Shown: one piece after another, positions 53,890 through 63,999 of the stretch | Position numbering within the stretch: position 1 is the first letter of the stretch | How the letters are laid out: the number at the start of each line of letters is the position of its first letter | Assembly: GCA_028280565.1 (NCBI GenBank) | Contig: JANQLQ010000233.1 | Coordinates: forward strand, 1-64,000 | Direction of reading: 5' to 3' | DNA from: Fulvivirga sp. | Lineage (GTDB): Bacteria > Bacteroidota > Bacteroidia > Cytophagales > Cyclobacteriaceae | DNA length: 64,000 bases | Program-made: the position numbers and the translations under genes | The notes under the pieces: model-generated | What the model was told of the DNA's origin: nothing | The model's database searches: none | Seen by the model: only the letters and a program-made list of their open reading frames with translations

Positions 53890-54234
53890 TTATTTTACCT
53901 TATTGACTACGGCCTCGAAAGCCTCGGGGTGGTTAGCGGCGAGGTCGGCAAGTACTTTCCTATTCAGGTCGATGTTCGACTTTTTAAGTCCCCCCATCAA
54001 CTTGGAATAGGACATCCCATGCTGCCTGGCACCGGCATTGATCCTTTGGATCCATAACTTCCTGAAATCTCTTTTTTTCGCTTTGCGGTCACGGTATGCG
54101 TAAGTCCAACCTTTTTCAACCGCGTTCTTGGCTACGGTCCATACGTTTTTTCTTCTCCCCCAGTACCCTTTCGCGGCTTTGAGGATCTTCTTTCGTCGCG
54201 CTTTTGACGCTACGTGATTTACTGATCTTGGCAT
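53890..54234 (-). CDS. rplT: 50S ribosomal protein L20
   Basis: A 114-residue L20 of the expected length, with the highly basic N-terminus ([16 protein letters not shown]) and the GYWGRRKNV segment that binds 23S rRNA. It is essential for early 50S assembly. Third gene of the infC-rpmI-rplT operon. A 136-bp gap separates it from rpmI, long enough to hold a regulatory RNA site, since L20 autoregulates this operon in other phyla. Confidence 0.97.
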   Translation of the reverse strand: MPRSVNHVASKARRKKILKAAKGYWGRRKNVWTVAKNAVEKGWTYAYRDRKAKKRDFRKLWIQRINAGARQHGMSYSKLMGGLKKSNIDLNRKVLADLAANHPEAFEAVVNKVK

Positions 54235-54370
54235 TTCTTTTTAGTTTTTGGTTAAAGGCGAATTGAAGATCAATTACTTTGAGGCCTTTTAACCTGGTGA
54301 TACATTAAACCTATTTGAATTATCAAGCCATTGATTACCACCAATAGTTTAATAACCTAACTACTCATCA

Positions 54371-54565
54371 CTAGATGTTAAGCATTGCTTTTACATTGGA
54401 CTCGTCCGATTTGTGGACCAATGTCATGTGCGTCAGGGCTCTTTTTTGTTTTGTCTCTTTTTTGGTCAGGATATGGCTCTTGAAAGCATGCTTTCTTTTG
54501 ATCTTACCCGTACCCGTAAGTTTGAAACGTTTTTTTGCCCCAGACTTAGTTTTTACTTTTGGCAT
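54371..54565 (-). CDS. rpmI: 50S ribosomal protein L35
   Basis: A 64-residue L35 of standard length, with [11 protein letters not shown] and [12 protein letters not shown] segments. It binds the 50S core. It lies 27 bp behind infC in the conserved IF3-L35-L20 gene order. Confidence 0.97.
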   Translation of the reverse strand: MPKVKTKSGAKKRFKLTGTGKIKRKHAFKSHILTKKETKQKRALTHMTLVHKSDESNVKAMLNI

Positions 54566-54592
54566 CTTATTCGTATTTGATCGATCTGTATT

Positions 54593-55150
54593 TTATTTCT
54601 TTTTCAGAACCTTTGGTGCAAGGAACATGATCATCCGCTTACCCTCCAGCTTTGGCAACTGTTCTACCTTGCCATATTCTTCCAGTGCTTGGGCAAATTT
54701 TAATAGTAAAATTTCCCCTCTTTCTTTAAATACAATTGTTCTTCCTACAAAATGAACATAAGCTTTCACCTTTGAACCGTCCTGTAGAAAGTTCACGGCA
54801 TGTTTCAACTTAAAGTTAAAATCATGCTCTTCCGTATTCGGCCCAAACCTGATCTCTTTGATCACTGTTTTTTGAGCCTTCGCTTTTATTTCTTTCTGTT
54901 TTTTCTTCTGATCGTATTTAAACTTAGAGTAATCAATGATCTTGCATACCGGGGGACTTGCCTTGGGAGAAATCTCAACTAGGTCAAGATTCTGCTCTCT
55001 TGCCATCTTAAGTGCCTTATCCCGGGGATATACATCCACTTCCACGTTATCCCCAACTACCCGGACCGGGTCAGCAGTGATCTTTTCATTGACTTTATAA
55101 GGTTCCTCCACCCTACCGCGAAATCGCCTCTGAAATCTTTGTTTACTAAT
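54593..55150 (-). CDS. infC: translation initiation factor IF-3 with apparent AUU start
   Basis: IF-3 of 185 residues: N-domain (about 15-80, [10 protein letters not shown] onward), linker, and C-domain (about 95-180). It prevents subunit rejoining and proofreads start codons. A GTG at 55111 is the first conventional start, but it would cut off a basic N-terminal segment. Thirteen codons upstream in frame is ATT (55148-55150), preceded at four bases by a perfect GGAGGT (55155-55160), so ATT is very probably the real start. AUU starts in infC let IF-3 repress its own synthesis in E. coli; the same logic is likely here. Confidence 0.9.
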   Translation of the reverse strand: MSKQRFQRRFRGRVEEPYKVNEKITADPVRVVGDNVEVDVYPRDKALKMAREQNLDLVEISPKASPPVCKIIDYSKFKYDQKKKQKEIKAKAQKTVIKEIRFGPNTEEHDFNFKLKHAVNFLQDGSKVKAYVHFVGRTIVFKERGEILLLKFAQALEEYGKVEQLPKLEGKRMIMFLAPKVLKKK

Positions 55151-55154
55151 AGTT

Positions 55155-55160
55155 ACCTCC
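55155..55160 (-). promoter_or_regulatory. perfect Shine-Dalgarno of infC
   Basis: GGAGGT on the minus strand, four bases before an in-frame ATT. Most genes in this window lack a recognisable SD, so this one stands out and decides the infC start. Confidence 0.8.
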
Positions 55161-55173
55161 TTAGTTTAATTTT

Positions 55174-55207
55174 GAAAAAACAGCCCCGCTGACTTTCGCC
55201 AGCGGGG
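55174..55207 (-). terminator. terminator-like hairpin between thrS and infC
   Basis: Minus strand: CCCCGCTGGC and GTCAGCGGGG form a 10-bp stem with a GAAA tetraloop, followed by CTGTTTTTTC. It can end thrS transcription or act as an attenuator in the infC leader, since it stands only 24 bases before the infC start. Confidence 0.75.
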
Positions 55208-55335
55208 TTGCAAATATCAGCATATATTTTTGATTTTTCAAAACAGAATGATTATATGTCATCCTTAAAAAATAAGCTCCCTAGTTTTAGGATTTTACAT
55301 GGGATGTTTTATCGACTGCCGGGGGTCTGCTCCTC

Positions 55336-57261
55336 CTATATTTTAGTTTCATTCTTGAAGTTCTCCATAAATTCTACAAGAGGCAAACTACCCTGATCTC
55401 CTTGTCCATGCTTACGTACGGACACTTTCGACTCTTCTTGCTCTTTTTCACCTACTATGAGCATGTAGGGAACTTTTTGCACCTCGGTGTCGCGGATCTT
55501 CCGCCCGATCTTTTCATCTCGATCATCAATAAAGCCCCTGATGTCTTCTTCTCTCAAAGAAGTCATTACCTTTTGGGCATAATCATGGTACTTCTCGGAA
55601 ATAGGTAATACAGCCACCTGGTCCGGCGCCAGCCAAAGAGGAAAATTGCCCCCGCAGTGCTCGATCAATATAGCCACAAAACGCTCCAGGGACCCAAAAG
55701 GCGCCCTATGGATCATCACAGGCCTATGTTTTTGATTATCAGAGCCTGTATATTCTAATTCAAAGCGCTCCGGCAGGGTATAATCTACCTGAATAGTACC
55801 TAGCTGCCAGCTTCTGCCAAGCACATCTTTGACCATAAAGTCTAGCTTTGGCCCGTAGAATGCTGCCTCTCCCTCCACGGCGGTCGTCACCAAGCCTTGC
55901 TCATCCGCCACCTCTTGGATCTCTCGTTCAGCCTTTTCCCAGAGTGAGTCATCCCCGATGTATTTTGATTTGTCAGCAGGGTCACGAAGAGACACTTGCG
56001 CCGTGTAGTCCTCAAACCCTAACGCCCGGAATACATATAAGACCAGGTCGATCACTTTCCGGAATTCTTCTTTTACCTGGTCGGGGCGGCAAAAAATATG
56101 GGCATCATCCTGTGTAAACCCCCTCACACGCGTCAGCCCATGAAGTTCTCCACTTTGCTCATAGCGATACACGGTGCCGAATTCGGCATAGCGAACGGGT
56201 AAGTCTTTATACGAGCGTGGCCTGGACTTATAGATCTCACAGTGGTGAGGGCAGTTCATCGGTTTAAGCAAAAACTCTTCGCCTTCGTGTGGAGTTTGTA
56301 TAGGCTGGAAAGAGTCTTCACCATATTTTTCGTAGTGCCCGGAAGTGACATAAAGCTCCTTGCTACCGATGTGGGGGGTCACTACGAGATCATAACCTGC
56401 CTTTACCTGGGCCCGTCGCATAAAGTTCTCCAACCGTTCTCGCAGGATAGTTCCTTTAGGCAGCCACAGTGGTAATCCTAAGCCTACTTTTTCTGAAAAA
56501 GTAAATAAGTCTAACTCCTTGCCTAGTTTCCTATGGTCCCTTTTTTTGGCCTCCTCGAGCCGTTCAAGATATTCGGTTAACTCCTTCTGCTTTGGAAATG
56601 AGATGCCATAGATCCTGGTCAGCTGTTTCCTGCTCTCATCTCCACGCCAGTAAGCCCCGGCCACATTCATCAGCTTGATCGCCTTTACAAAGCCAGTATT
56701 TGGGAGGTGTGGCCCTTTACAAAGGTCAGTGAAATTGCCTTGTTTATAAAATGTGATGTCCCCATCGGCAAGGTCTTCAATCAATTCCAGCTTGTATTCA
56801 TCACCCTTTTGTTGAAAATAAGCCAAAGCATCCACCTTCGACACCTCTTCACGGACGTATTCATTCTTTTCCCGTGCCAGCTCCAACATCTTTTGTTCCA
56901 CCTTGAGGAGATCATCTTCTCCAAATTCCTGCTCGCCCAGGTCAATATCATAGTAGAAGCCATTCTCTATGGGTGGACCAATCCCAAACTTCACACCGGG
57001 ATACAAAGCCTCAAGCGCCTCTGCCAACAGGTGGGCTGAAGAATGCCAGAACGTGGACTTGCCCTCCGTATCTTGCCAGGTGAGCAATTGTACGGTAGCA
57101 TCCGTTAAAATGGGTCGGCCGGAATCCCAAACCTCTCCATTTACTTTGGTGGACAATACGTTCCTTGCTAAACCTTCGCTTATGCTCAAAGCAATCTCAT
57201 GACCGGTAACCCCCGGTTCATACTCCCTTATGGAGCCATCTGGCAGCGTGATCTTAATCAT
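55336..57261 (-). CDS. thrS: threonyl-tRNA synthetase
   Basis: A 641-residue class II synthetase charging tRNA-Thr. TGS domain (about 1-62), editing domain with the HSSAHLL zinc-like motif (about 75), catalytic core with motif 2 and [10 protein letters not shown] (zinc Cys), motif 3 near the end of the core, and the C-terminal anticodon-binding domain (about 535-635). Length is typical. It starts 7 bp after the TPR lipoprotein gene and is followed by infC. Confidence 0.97.
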   Translation of the reverse strand: MIKITLPDGSIREYEPGVTGHEIALSISEGLARNVLSTKVNGEVWDSGRPILTDATVQLLTWQDTEGKSTFWHSSAHLLAEALEALYPGVKFGIGPPIENGFYYDIDLGEQEFGEDDLLKVEQKMLELAREKNEYVREEVSKVDALAYFQQKGDEYKLELIEDLADGDITFYKQGNFTDLCKGPHLPNTGFVKAIKLMNVAGAYWRGDESRKQLTRIYGISFPKQKELTEYLERLEEAKKRDHRKLGKELDLFTFSEKVGLGLPLWLPKGTILRERLENFMRRAQVKAGYDLVVTPHIGSKELYVTSGHYEKYGEDSFQPIQTPHEGEEFLLKPMNCPHHCEIYKSRPRSYKDLPVRYAEFGTVYRYEQSGELHGLTRVRGFTQDDAHIFCRPDQVKEEFRKVIDLVLYVFRALGFEDYTAQVSLRDPADKSKYIGDDSLWEKAEREIQEVADEQGLVTTAVEGEAAFYGPKLDFMVKDVLGRSWQLGTIQVDYTLPERFELEYTGSDNQKHRPVMIHRAPFGSLERFVAILIEHCGGNFPLWLAPDQVAVLPISEKYHDYAQKVMTSLREEDIRGFIDDRDEKIGRKIRDTEVQKVPYMLIVGEKEQEESKVSVRKHGQGDQGSLPLVEFMENFKNETKI

Positions 57262-57268
57262 TGGGCTT

Positions 57269-58390
57269 TTAGTTTTCTAATCCTTTTCTATCCAGGGCAG
57301 GCGGCAAGTTGTTCCTGGCAGAATCCAAAGCTTGTCGCTGCCTCTCCAAACGCTGCAAATATGAAACTTTTCTCTTTAACTTGTCGAGTTCTGTGAGCGC
57401 TAAATTATTTGTAGAATCATTTTGGAGAATTTGCCTGTATATTTCTTCGGCATCACGATAATTCCTAGTGCGGTCCAGTATCCTAGCTTTTATTAAAAGC
57501 GCTTGGGGATGCTCTTCTGAAAGTACCAAGAACCGGTCAATATAATTCATGGCAGAATCAAAGCGATTCATGGCATAATAAACATCGGCAAGGTCCAAGT
57601 AAGTTTCCTTCCCTTGTGTTAGCTGGGCCACCGTTTTGAAAACGATGAGAGCGCTGTCGTACTCATCTCGATTTTTCAAATACTTGCTCTTGGTTTTTAA
57701 AAAGACAAGGTTATTAGGGGCTATTCCTAACGCGATATCCAGTGTAGCCTCTGCTAACACCAACCGACCTTGTGATTCGTAAAGCTCTACCAGCCCTCCG
57801 TAAGCATCTATGTTGTTTGAGTTTAACCGAATAGCTTCATTGAATGCTTTAGCGGCCAAGAGGGTATCTCCTAGCTCCAGGTAAGCTTTACCAGCAAGCA
57901 CGTGGCTGAGATCTCCCTGGTCTATTTTTAACAGCTTGTCTACTGCCTGCCGGGCTTCCAAGGGTTGGCCCATTTGCAAATAGTTACGTGCCAAAAGGCT
58001 GTAGAGCTTCCTATTTCTATCTCCTGCCGCCTCTGCTTTTAAAAGTAGATCAATGGCGGCCAACGGTTTGTTCAGATCCGTAAGTATCTCTCCTTTGAAC
58101 AAAAAGAACCTCGGGTCGGAGTATTCAATTTGGATAGCGCGATCTACAGATTCCAGCGCAGACTGAAGCTCGCCCCGTTGGCGAAGGATCACGGCTTTTT
58201 TAAAGTATGACCTGCTATTACCAGGGTTTTGCCTTGAAATATCATTGATGTACTCTAGCGCTACATCACTGTCTACCTTATCTACGGTCTGCAAGGGATC
58301 GTTGGACCGCGGTACACACCCGATAATGTTCATAAGCAGCAAGCTGCTTAAGATAAACCTTCGTAGACAAGTACAATACACGTTAATCAT
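57269..58390 (-). CDS. TPR-repeat lipoprotein
   Basis: A 373-residue protein with a type II signal (lipobox NIIGC, Cys near 25) and at least eight TPR units (about 50-345), such as [20 protein letters not shown] and [15 protein letters not shown]. It is probably an outer-membrane or periplasmic scaffold. It is immediately upstream of thrS on the same strand, an arrangement without obvious functional link. Confidence 0.82.
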   Translation of the reverse strand: MINVYCTCLRRFILSSLLLMNIIGCVPRSNDPLQTVDKVDSDVALEYINDISRQNPGNSRSYFKKAVILRQRGELQSALESVDRAIQIEYSDPRFFLFKGEILTDLNKPLAAIDLLLKAEAAGDRNRKLYSLLARNYLQMGQPLEARQAVDKLLKIDQGDLSHVLAGKAYLELGDTLLAAKAFNEAIRLNSNNIDAYGGLVELYESQGRLVLAEATLDIALGIAPNNLVFLKTKSKYLKNRDEYDSALIVFKTVAQLTQGKETYLDLADVYYAMNRFDSAMNYIDRFLVLSEEHPQALLIKARILDRTRNYRDAEEIYRQILQNDSTNNLALTELDKLKRKVSYLQRLERQRQALDSARNNLPPALDRKGLEN

Positions 58391-58594
58391 CCGTAGCTAA
58401 AAATCTCGTTTGAAGAGCAAATTTACGAATAGTACTTTCCTTTACAGCCCTACGCTTCGTAAATAGTATGAACTACTATTTCCCAACTCCATGTTTGGAA
58501 TAAGATTTGACTAGATATACCCAGTAAAACCGTGCTTTCTCTTTTATTTTCAAACATTTGGTATTTATTTCACATCAACTAAAATACTCCCTTC

Positions 58595-59674
58595 ATGAAA
58601 AAAAACCACAACTCCCTTTTTGCCGGTATAGCTATTACCCTCTTAACCCTGGCCGGATGCGGTGATGATGACGAATCCAATCGTGAAACCACCGTGGATG
58701 AAGATAAGGCTAATATTGAGGCTACCTTTGATGAGGCCCTAAATTGTATTAAAGCGCTGAGAGACGGGCCTGCTATGGATGTTTTGCTGCGTGAATTCCT
58801 TTCACTCTCGGATGGCCAGGCTTTTAACAATGACTGGATCGACGATCTTACGCTGGAATTGGAAGATGTTCTTGACCTACACCAGATCGAAGATAATCAA
58901 AGGTTTGACATCGGCTTTTACGCAGGCACCTACACCTATAACTCTGTCTTTGGATGGTGGACCAAAACAAATGACCAGGATAACCGCGTGGTATTTGAAT
59001 TTCCGTCCAACCCCCAAGAAGCAATGAACAATGCTGTTATGGTCATTGAAAACTACTCTGACACACAGGTGCAGATCGAATCAGAAACGTATTACTTGCC
59101 CAATACAGCCAATGTGAATGTTACAGTCGATGGTACGGAAATTTTCCGGTTAACACTAAGAGACGTAGACTATGATTCCAACAATGACTTTGAGATCCCG
59201 GTAGCCGTGGACATGGAGATCTTCATGAATCCTTTTACCCTGTCCATTACTATAGATCGCAATACCACGACGGATTTCGTGCTGGATATTGATTTCACTA
59301 ATGACGCAGGCTGCGATTGGGGCATCGACGCTGAAGTGCAACTGGATACGGATGATTTTGAGAACTTATCCGAGGACGACATAGAGAGCATAACCGCTAC
59401 CTTACGGATCAATGATCTGTCCATTCGTTCGTTAAGTGGGATCGCTGACCTTTTAAAAGCCGATGACCCTTCCGACACAGAGATCAATAGGTTGCTCGAC
59501 CTGGAAGTACTTTTTAACAACGTTAAGATCGGTGACTTAGAGTATAACAGTGAAAACGAAACCGTCATCATCTTTTATAAAGACAGGACTTCGGAAGATA
59601 GCGCCGTCTACTACGATGACTTTTTGGATGAATTAGAAGCCTTGCTCGTAGAATTTACCGGGGAGTGGGATTGA
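58595..59674 (+). CDS. lipoprotein of unknown function
   Basis: A 359-residue protein with lipobox TLAGC (Cys at 22), then an acidic GDDDESN linker and a largely beta body. The Asp-rich sequence throughout gives a low isoelectric point. I do not recognise a family. Its last codons overlap the start of the outer-membrane protein gene, so the two are translated together and probably form a pair at the outer membrane. Confidence 0.72.
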   Translation: MKKNHNSLFAGIAITLLTLAGCGDDDESNRETTVDEDKANIEATFDEALNCIKALRDGPAMDVLLREFLSLSDGQAFNNDWIDDLTLELEDVLDLHQIEDNQRFDIGFYAGTYTYNSVFGWWTKTNDQDNRVVFEFPSNPQEAMNNAVMVIENYSDTQVQIESETYYLPNTANVNVTVDGTEIFRLTLRDVDYDSNNDFEIPVAVDMEIFMNPFTLSITIDRNTTTDFVLDIDFTNDAGCDWGIDAEVQLDTDDFENLSEDDIESITATLRINDLSIRSLSGIADLLKADDPSDTEINRLLDLEVLFNNVKIGDLEYNSENETVIIFYKDRTSEDSAVYYDDFLDELEALLVEFTGEWD

Positions 59675-60237
59675 GATTATCACGTATTAAGCACCTGGGA
59701 TTGGTAGTGCTACTATCAATCCCTTTTTATTGTACTGCCCAGGACACCACCCGGGTAATGAATAAGCACCAAATCGGGTTCAATGCATCTAAATTCATCA
59801 GCCTGTTCAATGAGCAGACCAATAGCTTGGAACTGGCTTATCGTATGGCGATAAAGCCACCTTACTCGATTCGAGCCGGGTTGAGTTTTGAACAGAATAC
59901 CGCAGACGATGGTATCTTTGATGGCTCGGTTCGAATTGGGGTAGATAAATATTTCAAAAGAACACGGAGGTGGGACTTTTACTATGGAATGGACGCATTC
60001 TTCTCCAGGGAGGTAGTGAATAGCTCGGAGAGAGAGACCAGCCGGTTCGGAGGGTTTATTTTTTTAGGGATCTTGTTCCACATTGGGGATCATTTTTCGC
60101 TCTCCACAGAACCTAACTTTTCCGTATTGCGGGTTGTGTTCAGAGATGATGATTCTTTTGATCCCGAAGCCAACAGGGAATGGTATGAATACAGTATTGG
60201 CAATATAGGCCAAATACAGATCAACTTTCATTTTTGA
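59665..60237 (+). CDS. small outer-membrane barrel protein
   Basis: A 190-residue protein with a signal peptide (about 10-25, ending CTAQ) and strands of an eight-stranded-type barrel (VRIGVDKYFKRTRRWDFYYGMD; final QINFHF ends in Phe). The start is a GTG at 59665 inside the upstream gene; a TTG at 59671 is an alternative. Probably the partner of the preceding lipoprotein. Function unknown. Confidence 0.68.
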   Translation: MGLRLSRIKHLGLVVLLSIPFYCTAQDTTRVMNKHQIGFNASKFISLFNEQTNSLELAYRMAIKPPYSIRAGLSFEQNTADDGIFDGSVRIGVDKYFKRTRRWDFYYGMDAFFSREVVNSSERETSRFGGFIFLGILFHIGDHFSLSTEPNFSVLRVVFRDDDSFDPEANREWYEYSIGNIGQIQINFHF

Positions 60238-60256
60238 TTTGAAGACCCGGGCTACG

Positions 60257-62755
60257 TTACAGGATAAACTGGAAGCTCACTTTCACCCCAAAGCGATCTA
60301 CATTCGGACGGTCCAGGTAATTCAGACGGTGAATAAAATCCAGCCGGATCACCTTTAAAATATTTTCGATACCATATCCTACCTCTAAGTAAGGTTCACT
60401 CCCAAGTGCACCGATAGGTTCCACAGGGTTGCCGTCGGAACTGACCTCGGGGATAAGGTCTTGATTTTCTTGCGAAAGCTCCCCGTAAAGGACATTAGCC
60501 GTGGCCAAGAGTCTCCACTTCAGCTTTTTCATGAGGGGTATCCTATTGAGTAAGAAACCCTGGAAGAAATGATTGTACCTTAACATGACATAACTGTCAC
60601 TAGCAAATTCAGAAAAATTCATGAGGTTAAAAGCTGCCGAAGTGTAAAAAGCCGACTCGTTACCAATGTGTGCCTTGAGTAACGGATAGGGCAAAGTTTC
60701 GAAGACATGCTCGGCCGTCAAAGAAAAATTTGAGGTTCCGAAAAATCCCATTTTTAATCCTTTCGTGGCGTTAAATGAAACCTTGTTAAAATCAAAATCC
60801 CCGCCAAGCACGCCATTTAATCCACGGGTGTACCTCACGGTGAAGATTGGCCATTTGGTAGTGCCCAGGCTTATACGCTGGTTATCATTCTGGACGTATA
60901 GCTCGTCTTTTGCATAGCGCGCTTCCAGTACTACCTCGGTAGCTTTAAATGTGCTGGCCAATGGTGAATCCGCACGGCCCGGCTCGGTGAAATAGGCAAA
61001 GTTATACGCCGGGTCAAAATCACGATACCTGAAGATCGCTTTTTGCGTGAAGCCCTTAAACAGCTCACGCTGTGCTGTAAACTTGGCCTGGTGATAATAA
61101 TAAGGCCTGATCAGGTTACCAAACCGTGTTGCCGCCAGGAAAACGCTGTTATTGACCAGGTCCTCCGCCGCCAACCCTACCTGGTCAATATCCCGGGTGT
61201 ATTCCGCCTTCAAAGTGGTCCAATGGTTACGATCCAAGATCCTCTCAATAAAACCATTGTATTTGAAAGATTCATCGCCCGTGCCATAGGCTAACCTACC
61301 CCCAAAGATCCATTTATCACTAAAGTCAATGTTGGTACGGAAACCCACTTGGAAACGATTCCCCTCCACCGTGTTATTGGCATAAGCGGATAAGTAGGGA
61401 CCTACATCTACTTTTCCTACCTTTTTGTAACCGTTAATGGCAATCCTCAGGATCTCGGTATACGTTTTCACTACCGGGATATTTCTTAAGGTGTCGATCA
61501 TTTCGTATACGCTCAACTCCGTGGGGCTGAGGGGTTCATGGCGATGTTCGTACCAATACTTATCCGTACTCCCTATTTTAAAATCTTCGGCCACCTCGAT
61601 CGGGCGTGCATAGAACTTTAGATCCTGCGGGTCGTTTACAACTATCTTTTCATTGCTCGTGTAGAACTTGGCCAGCACGCCGGCCATATTTTTTGTCACC
61701 TCTCCAATATCGATCAACACCCTGTTCTTAACCGGTATCCAAGGTCCGGCAGATGTAGGCTCTAGCTCTTGTTGTATTTTTATCTTTTCTACATAATTTA
61801 GGTTGGCGCTGGGCGATACGGTCACATCAATTTGCTTGATGGCATACTCATTTTTCGTGATCCACATATTCCCTTTGAAAGCGAGGTCCTGCTCACTTTT
61901 AGGAAAAAATTCCAGCCGGTAACAAAAGTGATCCCCGATCATAGCACTGTCCAACAGGTCATACTCGTAGTAAAGCTTCCAGGAGTCGGCTACCGGTGAT
62001 ACAAACTCTTTACTGACAATGTTTAACCAGTTCTGGTAGAAATTATACTCTTGAAAAGAGGACCCGATAAACTGGGAGACAAGGGTCCCATCTTCTACCC
62101 CCACTCCCGTGATCTTCGATTTAATGATACGCTCATGCTGGAGCTTGGGCTCATTGCGGTAGTAATATTCCGAAATTGACTCAGATATGAACACTGGCAA
62201 GATCGGCTTGCCGTCCTCCCCGGCCAATCGTTCTACACTGTCCATGACCTGGGTGATCTTCTTAACGAATTTTTTATTGCGAAAGCGATCTGTGATGTTG
62301 TCTACATCGATCTCTATCTTAGTATAAGTCTCGTATTGATAGGCTTCCAGTGATCGTTTGTTGTTGTCCTTTTTATTTTTGATCACATTACGCATGATCT
62401 CGAAAGCCGGGTTTTCTCCCGCCACAAATACGATCTCTTGGAGGCTAATGACATTTTCTTGTAATTGGAAATCAATGGTTTGATCCTGCCCTCGACGCAC
62501 CGGTTTAGTCCGGGTAATGTATCCTACATAAGATACTACCAGCGAATCCGAGGGGTTATCCGTTTCGATCTTAAAAAATCCACTAAAATCGGTCGTCGTA
62601 CCCGTAGAAGTCCCCTTAAAAACTATATTAGCGAAAGGAACAGGATCACCGGAATTGGCGTCGGTCACTCTACCTTCAACTACCGTTTTCTGGGCGTAGC
62701 TTTGTAACATTACCGTTACAAGAAACAATACCAGGACACTAATCTTGTGTTGCAC
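60257..62755 (-). CDS. DUF5686 outer-membrane protein with carboxypeptidase-like N-terminus
   Basis: An 832-residue protein: signal peptide (about 1-22), carboxypeptidase-regulatory-like domain (about 24-105; VVEGRVTDANSGDPVPFANI), then the DUF5686 region (about 115-832), which is a long periplasmic part and a C-terminal barrel ending in a hydrophobic residue. The family is abundant in Bacteroidota outer membranes. A specific function has not been assigned. It is a single-gene unit with no visible partner. Confidence 0.88.
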   Translation of the reverse strand: MQHKISVLVLFLVTVMLQSYAQKTVVEGRVTDANSGDPVPFANIVFKGTSTGTTTDFSGFFKIETDNPSDSLVVSYVGYITRTKPVRRGQDQTIDFQLQENVISLQEIVFVAGENPAFEIMRNVIKNKKDNNKRSLEAYQYETYTKIEIDVDNITDRFRNKKFVKKITQVMDSVERLAGEDGKPILPVFISESISEYYYRNEPKLQHERIIKSKITGVGVEDGTLVSQFIGSSFQEYNFYQNWLNIVSKEFVSPVADSWKLYYEYDLLDSAMIGDHFCYRLEFFPKSEQDLAFKGNMWITKNEYAIKQIDVTVSPSANLNYVEKIKIQQELEPTSAGPWIPVKNRVLIDIGEVTKNMAGVLAKFYTSNEKIVVNDPQDLKFYARPIEVAEDFKIGSTDKYWYEHRHEPLSPTELSVYEMIDTLRNIPVVKTYTEILRIAINGYKKVGKVDVGPYLSAYANNTVEGNRFQVGFRTNIDFSDKWIFGGRLAYGTGDESFKYNGFIERILDRNHWTTLKAEYTRDIDQVGLAAEDLVNNSVFLAATRFGNLIRPYYYHQAKFTAQRELFKGFTQKAIFRYRDFDPAYNFAYFTEPGRADSPLASTFKATEVVLEARYAKDELYVQNDNQRISLGTTKWPIFTVRYTRGLNGVLGGDFDFNKVSFNATKGLKMGFFGTSNFSLTAEHVFETLPYPLLKAHIGNESAFYTSAAFNLMNFSEFASDSYVMLRYNHFFQGFLLNRIPLMKKLKWRLLATANVLYGELSQENQDLIPEVSSDGNPVEPIGALGSEPYLEVGYGIENILKVIRLDFIHRLNYLDRPNVDRFGVKVSFQFIL

Positions 62756-63076
62756 AAATACGCTCGGTTAGTAAGTTTCTACTGTCATCTATACAAAGTA
62801 CTTAACAAAACCAAAGGGTTTCCTCCTTGGATAAAAATATTTCATCTCCTTTAACCATACAAGCTGACTCAGCAAGATCATTGTTGTTATTTTATTTCTC
62901 ATAAATGTACCGGGCATACCAATTGCCCCTCGCCAGCGTATGATACCACGCTGACAATCAGCAAAAACACACATGCCCGTTGGGCTTCTTCCTATAAGAC
63001 ACAGCCCTGCCCGGAACAGTTGATAATTAACAATTAATTAATTCAATGGATATTAGCAACATAAAAAATTACAGCC
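62756..63076. other. intergenic, no supported gene
   Basis: AT-rich stretch between the DUF5686 gene and the small gene. I see no hairpin with a T-run and no convincing ORF; a 61-codon frame at 62789-62974 lacks any supporting feature. Confidence 0.4.
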
Positions 63077-63235
63077 TTACAAGTCCTTTTGACCCATGAT
63101 TTTAGCACGCTTATGCGCATTGTCAAGTCCCATGATAAATACATTATCCCGGGTTAATGTAACTAGCGTCCGGCCAAGCCTTAAATAACGGTTAAACTGT
63201 TTTTCGGTTTCATTCTTAAAGTCGGCAGTCGCCAT
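63077..63235 (-). CDS. 52-residue small protein, unknown function
   Basis: A frame of 52 codons from an ATG at 63235 to TAA, basic and amphipathic (KNETEKQFNRYLR, then FIMGLDNAHKRAKI). Its regular codon use and lack of low complexity look coding, unlike the surrounding AT-rich DNA. It lies 146 bp behind the TrmH-type gene on the same strand, so it may share the mRNA. I do not recognise a family. Confidence 0.5.
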   Translation of the reverse strand: MATADFKNETEKQFNRYLRLGRTLVTLTRDNVFIMGLDNAHKRAKIMGQKDL

Positions 63236-63381
63236 TCAGCCCTCAGCAACTCCATCTTTTGCCTATTGCCTTTTAGCGGCTGATCAAGCGTTTCCCAATA
63301 CCGCAAGTAAAGATCATCATATCACCTACTCGTCAATTAACATTTGGACACTAGGGTAAATCCAAGGGTATACAACGTAGA

Positions 63382-63999
63382 TTATGAAAAATATTTTCCT
63401 GATCGGAGAAATTCTTTTTCCAAAATTTCAGATCGCGCCACCACTTTTTTAGACCACTTTAATTTCAGCTGTAACCGATCCTCTCCTGACAACTGCCAGT
63501 CCTGTTTTGAATTGAATAGTTTCGTAGAAAGGATGTTTATTGCCAAGGCAGCGCTTACCGATACATTGAAGCTTTCCGTAAACCCATACATGGGTATAGT
63601 AACAAAGCTATCGCAATATTTTTTAGCCACTGTGGAGATCCCGTACTTTTCCGTCCCAAAGACCAAGGCTAAGGGCTCGTCTATTTCCAGGTCATAAATG
63701 GACTGTGCTTCCGGGCTAGGCAAAGTGCCTACTAAACGGTACCCGGCATTCTTAAGGTGCTCAAAACAGTTTTCAGAGTTACGGTGGCTTTCTTTATAGT
63801 GAAAAATATCTACCCATTTAGACGCGCCATGAACAACACGGGGATTCACAGCATAATGATGCTTGTTTTCAATAACATGCAGGTCTTGAATACCAAAGCA
63901 ATCGCAAGACCTTATTACTGCACTCGCGTTCTGCGGTTGATAGATATCTTCCAGCACTACTGTGAGGTACCGGGTGCGGAAGTCAAGCACCTTATCCAT
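63382..63999 (-). CDS. trmH: TrmH-family tRNA 2'-O-methyltransferase, 5' end outside the window
   Basis: A SpoU-class RNA methyltransferase with the knotted SAM-binding fold. NASAVIRSCDCFGI (motif 1), LALVFGTEKYGIS (motif 2) and PMYGFTESFNVSVSAA (motif 3) are all present. The sequence is closest in pattern to TrmH, which methylates the ribose of G18 in tRNA. The Met at 63999 is the last in-frame Met in the window. The family usually has about 20 more N-terminal residues, so the gene very likely begins beyond the window edge. The gene symbol is a best guess. Confidence 0.85.
   Translation of the reverse strand: MDKVLDFRTRYLTVVLEDIYQPQNASAVIRSCDCFGIQDLHVIENKHHYAVNPRVVHGASKWVDIFHYKESHRNSENCFEHLKNAGYRLVGTLPSPEAQSIYDLEIDEPLALVFGTEKYGISTVAKKYCDSFVTIPMYGFTESFNVSVSAALAINILSTKLFNSKQDWQLSGEDRLQLKLKWSKKVVARSEILEKEFLRSGKYFS

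Noticed and set aside
62789..62974. 61-codon frame upstream of the DUF5686 gene
   Set aside because: No signal, domain or RBS, and it overlaps the probable promoter region.
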